Origin: F1-80-MAGs062 sp046345315
GTDB lineage: Bacteria > Planctomycetota > Planctomycetia > Planctomycetales > Planctomycetaceae
Direction of reading: 5' to 3'
DNA: 64,000 nucleotides
NCBI GenBank assembly: GCA_046345315.1
Contig: JBKDKA010000232.1
Location: 1-64,000 of the forward strand
In this document: positions 45,756 to 54,556 of the stretch, one piece after another
Numbering within the stretch: the first letter of the stretch is position 1
How the letters are laid out: each line of letters starts with the position of its first letter
Made by a program: the position numbers and the translations under genes
Notes under the pieces: model-generated
The model's database searches: none
What the model saw: the letters and a program-made list of their open reading frames with translations, nothing else
Told to the model about the DNA's origin: nothing

Positions 45756-46018
45756 TGCGGAAGAGGAAGAAACATCAGGAGACACGAGGATCTTCCGACG
45801 TGGCGATGGTGTCTCCCCATTGGCAACACACCAGGGAGTTTCCGATATGGCAGGCCATGGTGTCCTGTGATCTGCACGCAATTGATGAAATGTGCTCAAT
45901 GCCAGTCAGTCGTCCCATCACCACTCGAAACTCACACTGGCATAGCCAGTGGCACACTGCTTTCCAACTTGTTGGACACAATACGCCGCCTGACAGTGCC
46001 ACCCAACCGATGTCTTTC

Positions 46019-46372
46019 TTAGGGAGATTCGTCAGGTTTGCTCGCTTTATCCGCGAAATAACGACGAAGGATCAGCACCCCCTCACGGAATTCCGGCGTC
46101 AGAATTCCGTTCTCCACAAAGCTCATGCATTCATACCGTTCACCGTGATAGTCGGCATTCAAATCGATACCATCGACGAGTCCATGTAGCGATTCTACGT
46201 ATCGAGTGCCGAATTCGTTTCCGAGTCGCATCACTACGTCATCTACGTTCTTCGGATTCACTACCTGTGGGAATAGAGTCTCGGCAAATATCGGTGCGAT
46301 CTGCCGCTTTCGGATGCCATCAAACACCCGATCAACGTCGAAGATTCCTCGCGCCCATTCTGTATATGGCAA
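46019..46372 (-). CDS. Small protein of unknown function between element copies
   Basis: A 117-residue predicted soluble protein, not recognised. It starts at TTG 46372 behind a good AGGTGA ribosome site. Sequence character is protein-like (IFAETLFPQVVNPKNVDDVV, YVESLHGLVDGIDLN, REGVLILRRYFA), mixed alpha/beta, with no signal peptide. It is the only gene in the 2-kb repeat region and is bracketed by two direct copies of the 213-bp element, suggesting that it travelled or was trapped with them. It could be a stand-alone immunity-type or regulatory protein; nothing in the sequence decides. Confidence 0.5.
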   Translation of the reverse strand: MPYTEWARGIFDVDRVFDGIRKRQIAPIFAETLFPQVVNPKNVDDVVMRLGNEFGTRYVESLHGLVDGIDLNADYHGERYECMSFVENGILTPEFREGVLILRRYFADKASKPDESP

Positions 46373-46439
46373 AGTTCACCTCGCTATAAGATCCTCAGAA
46401 ACGCCCATCCAGCCGGCAAGGTACTATTCCAGAACAGCG

Positions 46440-46653
46440 CGGTAGCCCGGGTGGCTCGCCACCCGGGGCCGGTACGGCCTGGGAGGTGATTCACTCTGCA
46501 GTGTGCATTCACGACTCCGCTCCGTGTCTGAATTGCCGACGGCGATGATTCCTCCTGGACAGTTGCGGAAGCCGCTAACAGAGCCTCAGTCCTATCGACC
46601 AGTTCCTCTTTGGACTTCGGCCCACCGGTTGCACAGCAACCGGTGCTACCCTG
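46440..46653. repeat. 213-bp element with palindromic ends, copy 2
   Basis: Direct-orientation copy of 45543-45755: GGTAGCCCGGGTGGC...CCACCCGGGG start, shared GGCCGGTACGGCCT and CATTCACGACTC, and the CCGGTTGC...GCAACCGGTGCTACC end. It sits 90 bases beyond the dapB stop. Confidence 0.8.
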
Positions 46654-46739
46654 CTTCAACGACTTGTGTCGCTCGCGCATTCAGCTTGAAGAAGGCGCAG
46701 TTTCGTTCACAGCGCGACTCCGAAATCGCACCAGGCGGT

Positions 46740-47537
46740 TTATTCCAGCCCGAGCACATCGGCCATGCTGTACAGGCCGGCCGGTCGCCCGACAAGGAAT
46801 TTTGCTGCAGCGAGCGCCCCGTAAGCGTAGCTGTCTCGCGTATGGCCGCGAACCGTCAGATCGATCGTTTCACCCATCATTCCGAAGACGATTGTGTGCT
46901 CACCGACGTTGTCACCTGTTCGCACGGCATGATAACCGATTTCACCGAGCGGACGCTTTCCGGTACGACCTTCGCGTCCATGGACGTGATTCGTCTGCCC
47001 CATCTGCTCGGCAACGATCTTGCCAAACTGCAGAGCTGTTCCGCTGGGAGCATCTTCCTTGAATCGGTGATGACGTTCGATGATTTCGACATCCACGCCA
47101 TCAGCATTGGTTCGCAGAATGCGTGCTGCGTCAGCAACCAGCTTCATGACAAGATTCACTGCCATGCTCATGCTGGGTGCCATGACGATCGGGGTTGTCT
47201 GAGATGCTGCCAGAACGGTTTCACGCTGTTCGGGTGTAATGCCTGTGGTTGCCACGACCAGAGGAATTCGTCGTTCCTCACAGAGTGCCACGATTGAACT
47301 CAGGCCATCCGGAGTCGAAAAATCGATGACAACATCCACCTTCGATGTGAGGTCGGATGTGATCGGCACTCCCGCATTTCCGGCGCCCGAGATTTCGCCT
47401 GCATCACGCCCAAGGAGCGGGCTGGCGGACCATTCCAGTGCTGATGTCAGTTTCAGTTCCGGATCAGCAATCGTCAGAGCGACCACTCGGCGCCCCATCC
47501 GACCACCTGCTCCATTGACTCCGACTTTAATCGCCAT
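46740..47537 (-). CDS. dapB: 4-hydroxy-tetrahydrodipicolinate reductase
   Basis: DapB reduces 4-hydroxy-tetrahydrodipicolinate with NAD(P)H in the diaminopimelate/lysine pathway (cytoplasm). The 265-residue protein has the expected length and motifs: nucleotide-binding VGVNGAGGRMGRRVVAL at the N-terminus, VIDFSTPDGL, VVATTGITPEQRE, the substrate-binding signature EIIERHHRFKEDAPSGTAL (catalytic His and Lys) and GEIGYHAVRTGDNVGEH. The neighbour upstream is gltA on the same strand, 145 bases away. It ends near the 213-bp element. Confidence 0.96.
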   Translation of the reverse strand: MAIKVGVNGAGGRMGRRVVALTIADPELKLTSALEWSASPLLGRDAGEISGAGNAGVPITSDLTSKVDVVIDFSTPDGLSSIVALCEERRIPLVVATTGITPEQRETVLAASQTTPIVMAPSMSMAVNLVMKLVADAARILRTNADGVDVEIIERHHRFKEDAPSGTALQFGKIVAEQMGQTNHVHGREGRTGKRPLGEIGYHAVRTGDNVGEHTIVFGMMGETIDLTVRGHTRDSYAYGALAAAKFLVGRPAGLYSMADVLGLE

Positions 47538-47682
47538 GGCAGTGCTTCTTCGATGCTCACATTACTCGAGGGGAACGAAACGCAGCTGCCAGTTCTGAAC
47601 TGACAGACTGCGCGAAACTCAACCGATCAGCGGATGCCGGGACATGTTCCTGAAACTCGCACAGGGAACATGGTTTTCTGGT

Positions 47683-48960
47683 TCAGCCTTTTCGATCTGC
47701 CAGAGCGACGTAATTTCGTTCACGAGCCCCTGTGTAGATCTGGCGAGGACGATAGATCTTGCTGCTGTCGTCGTCACGAAGTTCTTTCCAGTGAGCCAGC
47801 CAGCCTGGAAGGCGACCGATCGCAAACATGACGGTGAACATGTTCGTCGGAATTCCCATGGCGCGATAGAGAATTCCGCTGTAGAAGTCGACGTTGGGGT
47901 ACAGCTTTCGGCTGACGAAGTAGTCGTCTTCCAGAGCCACTTTTTCGAGGTTCATCGCAATTTCAAGCAGTGGATCTGATATGCCCAACTCGTTCAGCAC
48001 ATCCCCAGTCATCTTCCGCAGGATTGTGGCTCGCGGATCAAAATTCTTGTAGACACGATGGCCGAAACCCATCAGTCGAAAGCCGTCATTTTTATCCTTG
48101 GCCTTCAGGACGAATTTTTTATAGTCGCCACCATCCTGATGAATCATCTCCAGCATTTCGAGAACCGCCTGATTGGCACCACCGTGGAGCGGTCCCCAGA
48201 GTGCACAGATGCCGGCGGAGATCGAAGCAAAGATGTTGGCCCGACTGCTGGCAACCATTCGTACGGTCGACGTACTGCAGTTCTGTTCGTGATCCGCATG
48301 CAGGATGAGCAGCATGTTGAGTGCTTTCACGAGCACCGGATTCACTTTGTATTCTTCCGCAGGAACCGCGAACATCATGTTCAGAAAGTTCGCGCAGTAG
48401 GAGTAGTCGTTGCGAGGATAGATCGTGGGCTGCCCGATGGATTTCTTGTAGGCATAGGCAGCGATCGTTCGGACCTTCGCGATCAGTCGAACGATGTTGA
48501 CGTCTACGCTCTCATCTTCGGTTCCCGGGTAGTATGTCGACAGCGATGCCACCATGGCTGAAAGAATGGCCATAGGATGCGCATTCGGTGGGTATCCCTC
48601 GAAGAATTTTTTCATGTCTTCGTGGATCATGCTGTGGTACGTCAGCTGAGCTCGAAACGCCTTGAGCTGTTCCGGCGTCGGTAGCTCCCCGTTCAGCAGC
48701 AGGTAAGACGTTTCGACAAAGTCCGATTTCTCAGCCAGCTGTTCGATGGGATATCCGCGATACCGCAGGATCCCCTTGTCACCGTCAATGAACGTGATCG
48801 CACTTTCGCACGCGCCGGTACTGTTGAAACCCGGATCAAGCGTGATCGCGCCGGATTCTGCGCGAAGCTTACCGATGTCGACACCGACTTCGTCTTCGGT
48901 TCCTCGGACAACCGGCAGCGAATAGGTCTTGCCGTCCAGGATGAAACTGGCCGCACTCAT
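47683..48960 (-). CDS. gltA: Citrate synthase
   Basis: Condenses acetyl-CoA and oxaloacetate to citrate, the first step of the TCA cycle. At 425 residues it has the length of the Gram-negative type II (hexameric) enzyme. Motifs: LDPGFNSTGACESAITFIDG, YPIEQLAEKSDFVETSYLLL, the first active-site His in LILHADHEQNCSTSTVRM, the second in WGPLHGGANQAVLEML, and MGFGHRVYKNFDPRA followed by the catalytic Asp in the last helix region. Start ATG 48960. The 322-base gap upstream (48961-49282) shows no gene or clear signal. Confidence 0.97.
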   Translation of the reverse strand: MSAASFILDGKTYSLPVVRGTEDEVGVDIGKLRAESGAITLDPGFNSTGACESAITFIDGDKGILRYRGYPIEQLAEKSDFVETSYLLLNGELPTPEQLKAFRAQLTYHSMIHEDMKKFFEGYPPNAHPMAILSAMVASLSTYYPGTEDESVDVNIVRLIAKVRTIAAYAYKKSIGQPTIYPRNDYSYCANFLNMMFAVPAEEYKVNPVLVKALNMLLILHADHEQNCSTSTVRMVASSRANIFASISAGICALWGPLHGGANQAVLEMLEMIHQDGGDYKKFVLKAKDKNDGFRLMGFGHRVYKNFDPRATILRKMTGDVLNELGISDPLLEIAMNLEKVALEDDYFVSRKLYPNVDFYSGILYRAMGIPTNMFTVMFAIGRLPGWLAHWKELRDDDSSKIYRPRQIYTGARERNYVALADRKG

Positions 48961-49282
48961 GGATACAGATTCCCGGTGTTAACTTGCCGTGAGTTCGAAA
49001 AGGCGAACTCGGCTGAGACGTGGAAGCGGAAATGCTCGCCTGAATCAATTGCAGCTCTGTCTGCCTGAATTTCAGACATTCCCCGATGTCTACGGTATCA
49101 CGGCGAGTCCAAAAGGTAAAACGATCCCGATTTCCCCGCTCCGCTCACCCGACTTTGGGAACGAAGCGTTCCCTGTAAATCTCCGGGCCTGTTTCTGAAT
49201 CTGTACCGGGATACGGCACATCTGCCAGACACTGAATGGAGAGTGAGCCGGAAACCCGAATCGGAAAAAAACCGTTCACGAT

Positions 49283-51313
49283 TCATCGATAAAACGGCTG
49301 CCAGTTCAGCCATCGCGGGCCGTAGTGGGGAATGGGTTTTCCGGTTTCGAGGGCACCTGCGTCGGGAGCTTTTCCCGAGAATTGCTCATTGACTGTCGGG
49401 ATGACAACACCGGCGTCGACGGCAGGGCTGTCTGATTTCAATCGAAAATTCAGATCCGCCGCATGATACACGGCGTGTCGCTGTGTCGGATCCGGTGGCG
49501 TCAGTTGTTCGAAATCGCTGTAGTCAATTTCGAAGCCATGAGTCTCCTGCTGAGTGGTCCTTTGAAATGCGGTCAGAGTCTCGAACGTCTTCCAGTCTTC
49601 CGGGACGGGTTCGTAGATGGTCTTTCCGGGGGCCGGGGCCAGCCAGTGGTACTGTTTGCTGACGCCCCGATTCGGACGGTATCCATTGTAGTCGGAGCTG
49701 TATTCACTCGTGGCGTTCGCCCGGGTCATGATACCCCGGTCCGGAGTGTCTCGACCGAGAAACAGATTATTTCGAAAGTGGACATTCGAAGCCGGGTCGC
49801 GAATGACCTGTTCTGCGATCACTGTATTGTGGAAGAAGAAGAGCCCCGCAGGCTTGGCCGAAATCTTGAATGCAACTCCCGATGGAACGTTGTAGAGCAG
49901 ATTTCCGATGAAGTACGCCGGACCACCGAAGATGGGTTGCGCCGCGTAGCCTCCATGAGCGGCATTGATACCTCGATTGTTCATCACGCGAATGTTGTGA
50001 ACTCCGCCGTCAGCTTCCACAAAATCATCATTGAACATGTGCATGTCGTTGTTGCAGATGTCGATCGACGAGGCTCGCTGATGCGGATCACTCGGCGGCG
50101 TTCCGTAAGTCGAGATCCCAATGGCGTCATGAAAGTAGGCGATGGCATTGTGAGCGATCACATGGCCTGGACCGTAAACTTTGACTGCGTAATAGCTGGT
50201 GACTTTGTGGGATCGGTATCTTCCGGCGCTTTCCCAGAGCGGCCCCGTCCAGCCGATCAGTCGAAATCGATCATCGCGACCAAGAAACAGGTTGTCGCAG
50301 ATATAGAAGTCACTGGAACCGGCGAATTCCGTCCAGACGCCGAATCCGATGTTCTCGAAACGGCAGTTCTTTACGGTCAGTCCGACGGCTCCGAGCACCT
50401 CCTTCTGTCCGGCGAAGAAGGCGACGTCGGTATCTCGAATTGTCAGTCCTTCGAAGATATGGTGGTGTGACGCCATGACATCGAAGAGTCGATGATTGCC
50501 CCCGCCGTCGAAGATCACTTCGCCGTCCCCGGCCGAGCGGATGGTGATTGGTTTCTCGGGGGTTCCTTTGAGAGTCAGCGACATCGTGCCGTCGAACGGC
50601 GTCATCTGAGGATCGACGTAGTTCAGTCGTTCCGATTCGTACAGCCCGGCATGAATGAGGATGGTGTCTCCCGGTTGAGCACGACGTTCCCAGACCACGT
50701 TCCAGTCCCCAAGCCCGGCTCCGTAGTAGGCCTGCATCAGGCTGGTGAAACTCGGTTCCTGACGCTCTCCCTGATGATCCGTCGGATACACATGCAGTGT
50801 GCGACCACCCCGAAACGGTATTGGTTCACTGCGAGTCGTCACGGTCGAAGTCGCAATAACACTCGTCGCGCCCGCTTGGCTCTTCGCGCTATCGGAAGAT
50901 TCGACGCCGTCCGGATCATTGAGGTCAAAGCGACATTCATACGTCGTTCCGGGTTCAAGGTTCAGGATGCTCCCTGCAAAACCCTGCGGAACGACATAGT
51001 CGAGATTCTCACGCGTTCGGTAGACGCGTTCGCCACCGATGCGAACCAGCGGCAGCGCCTCCTTCCAGTTCTCGCCGCCCTTCTTTCGATAGCTGACCTG
51101 CACAGTGGCGTTGCGGTTTTCATCGCCCTGAATTGGCCATTCGAACCCGAGATTGTGCAGCGTGGGATGTTCCGTCACGAGCTGTCCGGGCACGATTCGG
51201 TCGCCGGCGTTTGCAGCCTGAGGCATTCCGGTCAGACCGGCGAGACTCAGGATGGCGAGACCAGGAAGAAATGTCAGCTGAAGAACGACTGGCAATAACG
51301 AAATACTGGGCAT
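49283..51313 (-). CDS. Secreted right-handed beta-helix protein
   Basis: A 676-residue exported protein. A signal peptide (LLPVVLQLTFLPGLAIL) is followed by a fibronectin-like region (about 45-155, WPIQGDENRNATVQVSYRKK) and a right-handed parallel beta-helix (about 190-560) with typical rungs such as FEGLTIRDTDVAFFAGQKEV, LTVKNCRFENIGFGVWTEFA and ICNNDMHMFNDDFVEADGGV. The family includes polysaccharide lyases and hydrolases; catalytic residues cannot be assigned by eye. It probably acts on extracellular polysaccharide. Start ATG 51313 is chosen over an upstream TTG. It stands alone. Confidence 0.82.
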   Translation of the reverse strand: MPSISLLPVVLQLTFLPGLAILSLAGLTGMPQAANAGDRIVPGQLVTEHPTLHNLGFEWPIQGDENRNATVQVSYRKKGGENWKEALPLVRIGGERVYRTRENLDYVVPQGFAGSILNLEPGTTYECRFDLNDPDGVESSDSAKSQAGATSVIATSTVTTRSEPIPFRGGRTLHVYPTDHQGERQEPSFTSLMQAYYGAGLGDWNVVWERRAQPGDTILIHAGLYESERLNYVDPQMTPFDGTMSLTLKGTPEKPITIRSAGDGEVIFDGGGNHRLFDVMASHHHIFEGLTIRDTDVAFFAGQKEVLGAVGLTVKNCRFENIGFGVWTEFAGSSDFYICDNLFLGRDDRFRLIGWTGPLWESAGRYRSHKVTSYYAVKVYGPGHVIAHNAIAYFHDAIGISTYGTPPSDPHQRASSIDICNNDMHMFNDDFVEADGGVHNIRVMNNRGINAAHGGYAAQPIFGGPAYFIGNLLYNVPSGVAFKISAKPAGLFFFHNTVIAEQVIRDPASNVHFRNNLFLGRDTPDRGIMTRANATSEYSSDYNGYRPNRGVSKQYHWLAPAPGKTIYEPVPEDWKTFETLTAFQRTTQQETHGFEIDYSDFEQLTPPDPTQRHAVYHAADLNFRLKSDSPAVDAGVVIPTVNEQFSGKAPDAGALETGKPIPHYGPRWLNWQPFYR

Positions 51314-51766
51314 GGCCAACTCCGGTCATTCCGAACAGTTCCAGGGGCCGATTGAGGCATCGGCATGCAAATCCGCCTCGATCTCAGTGTAACAGCAGGA
51401 CTGTTGGCGTTCCCGCGCACTGAGCATTCTGTTCAGACATTGGTTTTTGTTCAGTGGTCGGTGTCTATAACGGTCGAATTCGGAGCGGGATGCTCCGGCG
51501 ATCAGGATTTTCCCGGGATCAATCGGGCATGGTGAGGTGTTTCGAAGGAGATACGGTTCAAAGTGGGACACGCCAGAATTGAAATCCGACTCGAAATCGC
51601 GAACAATCTCCGGGGTAGCCGGTGATGATGCGTCATCTCCGAAATCGGCTCAGCAGGAGCTTCGCCCTCCCGAACTGCGGCGCGGCAGTGGCTTCGGCCT
51701 CCCGAAAAATCATGGTGAAACTTCGACGTTTTGTGCACAGCAGGTCAGACCTGAAGGATACGAGAA
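51314..51766. other. Gap with a short dispersed repeat
   Basis: Divergent intergenic region. Around 51647-51708 it holds the TCAGCAGGAGCTTCGCCCTC unit also seen at 45361, plus a related GGCTTCGGCCTCCCGAA segment. No further gene is visible. Confidence 0.5.
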
Positions 51767-52417
51767 ATGCTGAACTGGTTGCGAAAATCCGGACATCTTC
51801 CGGCGATGCTGGCGTTTGCCGGGATCGCGATTGCTGCTGTTTCCAATGTTTCGGGTGAAGAGAAGAGTGCGCCGGAAAGCAAAGAACATGCGGCAGAAAA
51901 GCCCGCAGACGATGGTGCAGGCAAGACGACAGAAGTGACACTGAAGGACCTGAAACTGCAGCTTCCCGAATCGTGGAAGTCCGCGCCGAATTCTTCCAGC
52001 ATGCGACTGGCGACCTATGTCATTCCAGCTGCCGAAGGTGACAAGGAAACCGGAGAACTGACGGTTTTCAACTTTAACGGTGGCGGTGGAGATCTGTCTG
52101 CCAATCTGACTCGCTGGATTGGTCAGTTTTCATCAGAAGGTCGGACAGTGGAACTGAAGAAGGGGAAAGCCGGCGAGACGGTTTATTACGTCGCAGACAT
52201 CGCCGGAACTTATCAGAAGCCTGTTGGTCCGCCGATTCTTCGACACACAACTCCCGCCAAGGGATTTCGAATGCTGGGGGTCGTCATTGAACTGGAAGGC
52301 CAGGGAGTTTATTACCTGAAACTTGTCGGGCCCGATGCCACAGTGAAGGCTCAGGCTGAAAACCTCCGAAAGTCATTCGGGGGCAGTGCAGACGGCGAGC
52401 AGGAATATCAGATCTGA
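51767..52417 (+). CDS. Secreted protein of unknown function
   Basis: A 216-residue exported protein, not assigned to a named family. A signal peptide (LPAMLAFAGIAIAAVSNVSG) is followed by a charged linker and a beta-rich domain: LKDLKLQLPESWKSAPNSSS, GELTVFNFNGGGGDLSANLT and GVYYLKLVGPDATVKAQAEN. The fold pattern recalls small lipid- or ligand-binding domains seen in planctomycete hypothetical proteins. It has a good ribosome site GAAGGA. Palindromic copy D lies 27 bases after the stop and may end its transcript. Confidence 0.65.
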   Translation: MLNWLRKSGHLPAMLAFAGIAIAAVSNVSGEEKSAPESKEHAAEKPADDGAGKTTEVTLKDLKLQLPESWKSAPNSSSMRLATYVIPAAEGDKETGELTVFNFNGGGGDLSANLTRWIGQFSSEGRTVELKKGKAGETVYYVADIAGTYQKPVGPPILRHTTPAKGFRMLGVVIELEGQGVYYLKLVGPDATVKAQAENLRKSFGGSADGEQEYQI

Positions 52418-52444
52418 TTCACTGCCTTATGGCTGGGATCGCAC

Positions 52445-52528
52445 TTCAAAACCGGGACAGGCACCCTTGCGGTTGCTGAATTTGCAGGAAAACACGATCT
52501 CCATCGGGAGCCAATCCCGGTTTTGAAA
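52445..52528. repeat. Dispersed palindromic element, copy D
   Basis: Ends TTCAAAACCGGGACAGG and CAATCCCGGTTTTGAAA are inverted repeats. Located between the 51767 gene and the ATPase gene at 52583. Same family as 1591, 16229, 44793 and 60585. Confidence 0.85.
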
Positions 52529-52582
52529 CCACCTGTAAACTCATTGCAGACGCTGACGGCGTTCAGGATCTGAAACTCTCTG

Positions 52583-53470
52583 ATGACGAATTCAGTTCGA
52601 CAAAGTACGGGCATTCCTCGGCTCGACAAGGCACTCGGCGGTGGACTGATCCCGGGAACTCTGACTGTCGTCATGGGGGCGACCGGGATCGGCAAGACAC
52701 AGCTTGGCCTGAGTTACGCCAATGCAGGGAAGCATCAGGAAGGGGAACGTGGTCTGATCTTCGATCTGACCACGCGCGGCGATTCTCAGAATCAGCCGGA
52801 GTACGCCGAACGGCTGTTTCAGTGGAAGATGGTTGCCCGCGAGATTCGCGAACGCTTCGATTCCAGCATCGTATGGGATCGGGATGCCATCCGTTCCGAT
52901 TATCTCCATGTGTTTCGACGCGGCGGGCGACGAGTCACAATCGGGGATATGGCTCCGGAGGACTGGCAGGAGTTCAAGGAAGATCTGATGCGTCGTCTGG
53001 ATCAGACGATCGCATTCTTTTACGGGAATTTTATTCACGGCGTTCGCCGCTGCATCATCGACGGGATTGAACCGGTGGAACGTGATGCGGATTCCTTTCA
53101 GTTCCATCTGTTTGATTACATCTATCATCAGATCCTGAGGAAGGATCATGACTGGCTTGCGCGAGATCTGTTCCGGGTTCACTATCGCTCTCAGGAATCG
53201 ACGGTCATGCAGCACGCGTACGACTGCGGCAGCATCGGAGCGATGCTGCTCTACACCAGTCACGAAGTCATGCTGGATGATCTGATTGAACGCCGGATTC
53301 AGTCCGGGGATGTGCTGTCGAATGCCAACACGATCATCATGATCGGAAAAACGCGCGACGGAAATCGCATGGGCAGAGCTCTGTATATTTCCAAACATCG
53401 CGGGAGTGCCTGTGAAGATCAGGTATTGCCGTACGAATTCGACGACACCGGATTCAGGTTTCCCGGCTGA
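52583..53470 (+). CDS. RecA/KaiC-like ATPase
   Basis: A 295-residue single-domain P-loop ATPase of the RecA/KaiC superfamily. Features: the GIPRLDKALGGGLIPGT start of KaiC domains, Walker A GATGIGKT (residues 32-39), and a Walker B-like RRCIIDGIEPVE (about 150). Unlike most KaiC-like proteins it has one domain and a long insertion (about 60-150, EIRERFDSSIVWDRDAIRSD). Its partner and role are unknown. Its stop overlaps the DMT transporter start by one base (TGATGA), so the two genes are co-translated, possibly working together. Confidence 0.8.
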   Translation: MTNSVRQSTGIPRLDKALGGGLIPGTLTVVMGATGIGKTQLGLSYANAGKHQEGERGLIFDLTTRGDSQNQPEYAERLFQWKMVAREIRERFDSSIVWDRDAIRSDYLHVFRRGGRRVTIGDMAPEDWQEFKEDLMRRLDQTIAFFYGNFIHGVRRCIIDGIEPVERDADSFQFHLFDYIYHQILRKDHDWLARDLFRVHYRSQESTVMQHAYDCGSIGAMLLYTSHEVMLDDLIERRIQSGDVLSNANTIIMIGKTRDGNRMGRALYISKHRGSACEDQVLPYEFDDTGFRFPG

Positions 53471-54432
53471 TGACAAGACCGGAATCTGAATCAACACTTT
53501 CGCCAGATGCCGGGCATTCCCGCGCCGTGATGCTCGGAATCGTGGCGGCAGTGACGTACTCCATCACGAATCTGGCACTCCGGCAGCTTTCCAACAGTGC
53601 CGGAGGTCTGAACTGGGACCTCTGGATCTCCGCAACCAAAGCGATGCCGACTGCATTTGTCGCGGCAATACTGTTGATTCGCCGGCGAATGGCAGGACAG
53701 CCGGCTCTTCCGGAGTGGTCGCTGACTGGCCGGATGATACTGGCCGGACTCCTGATGCAGTTCGGAGGCAACCTTGGTTTTCAGTTGGCGCTTCGTGCCA
53801 TCGGACTGGCGATTACGGTACCAATCCTGTTCGCATCCCTTCTTTGCAGCGGAGCTCTCGCTGGACGAATGCTTCTGGGGGATCAGGTGACACGCCGCAC
53901 CGGAATCAGTATGACGCTGATGATCGTGTCGATTGTGTTTCTTTCTGCTGCGGCTCAGAGTTCCAACGGTGCCCGAACACCACTGTTCTCGAACAGTTCG
54001 GTGAATATCACAATGGGAGTCCTGATTGCTCTGCTGTCAGGGCTTTCCTACGGACTCTGTGGAGTCATCATCCGTCGCGTTGTACGGGGCAGCATGCCGG
54101 TGGAGCAGACCTTGTTTCTGTTCAGTATGACAGGCGTAATTGCACTCGGCCCGATCAGTGCCATGCAGCTTGGACTGCCGTTTCTTGGCAATATTCCATT
54201 GTCCGACTGGCTGCTGATACTCACTTCCGGCGTCTTCAACGCGATCGGTTTTTTTGCCATCACGCAGTCGTACCGAGTTCTCACAATCAGTCGAGCGAAT
54301 ATCATCAACGCCTCGCAGAACGCGATGTGTGCGCTGGGAGCGGTCGTCTGCTTCTCGGAAACGCTGAACTGGGCAGCGATCGCAGGTATTGGCCTGTCAA
54401 TCGTTGGGCTCATCATTCTGGATCGCCGATAA
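53470..54432 (+). CDS. DMT-superfamily (EamA) transporter
   Basis: A 320-residue membrane protein with about ten helices in two EamA repeats: the first with GFQLALRAIGLAITVPILFA, the second with GLSYGLCGVIIRR and IGFFAITQSYRVLTISRANI ... ASQNAMCALGAVVCFSETLN. EamA proteins export amino acids, metabolites or drugs; the substrate is not predictable. The start overlaps the preceding ATPase stop by one base. A cytosolic ATPase encoded with a permease that is not of the ABC class is unusual. Confidence 0.85.
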   Translation: MTRPESESTLSPDAGHSRAVMLGIVAAVTYSITNLALRQLSNSAGGLNWDLWISATKAMPTAFVAAILLIRRRMAGQPALPEWSLTGRMILAGLLMQFGGNLGFQLALRAIGLAITVPILFASLLCSGALAGRMLLGDQVTRRTGISMTLMIVSIVFLSAAAQSSNGARTPLFSNSSVNITMGVLIALLSGLSYGLCGVIIRRVVRGSMPVEQTLFLFSMTGVIALGPISAMQLGLPFLGNIPLSDWLLILTSGVFNAIGFFAITQSYRVLTISRANIINASQNAMCALGAVVCFSETLNWAAIAGIGLSIVGLIILDRR

Positions 54433-54556
54433 CAGACGCCGCATCTGGGACCTCAATTGACAGCGAAGCAACCGTCGCTCACAACACCAACGGCGTTGTC
54501 TCTCAGCTTCGTGTTCTGAATTGCAGCGGTCTCCGATAACAACCAGGACAGGTCCC

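Noticed and set aside
45338..45877. 179-codon minus-strand frame across the repeat region
   Set aside because: It runs through several unrelated repeat units, so as a whole it is not a gene; only the part inside the 213-bp element is discussed as a finding.
49463..50470. 335-codon plus-strand frame
   Set aside because: Antisense to the beta-helix protein gene, low-complexity composition, no family motif.
52592..53497. 301-codon minus-strand frame
   Set aside because: Exactly antisense to the KaiC-like ATPase, whose Walker A motif is clear.
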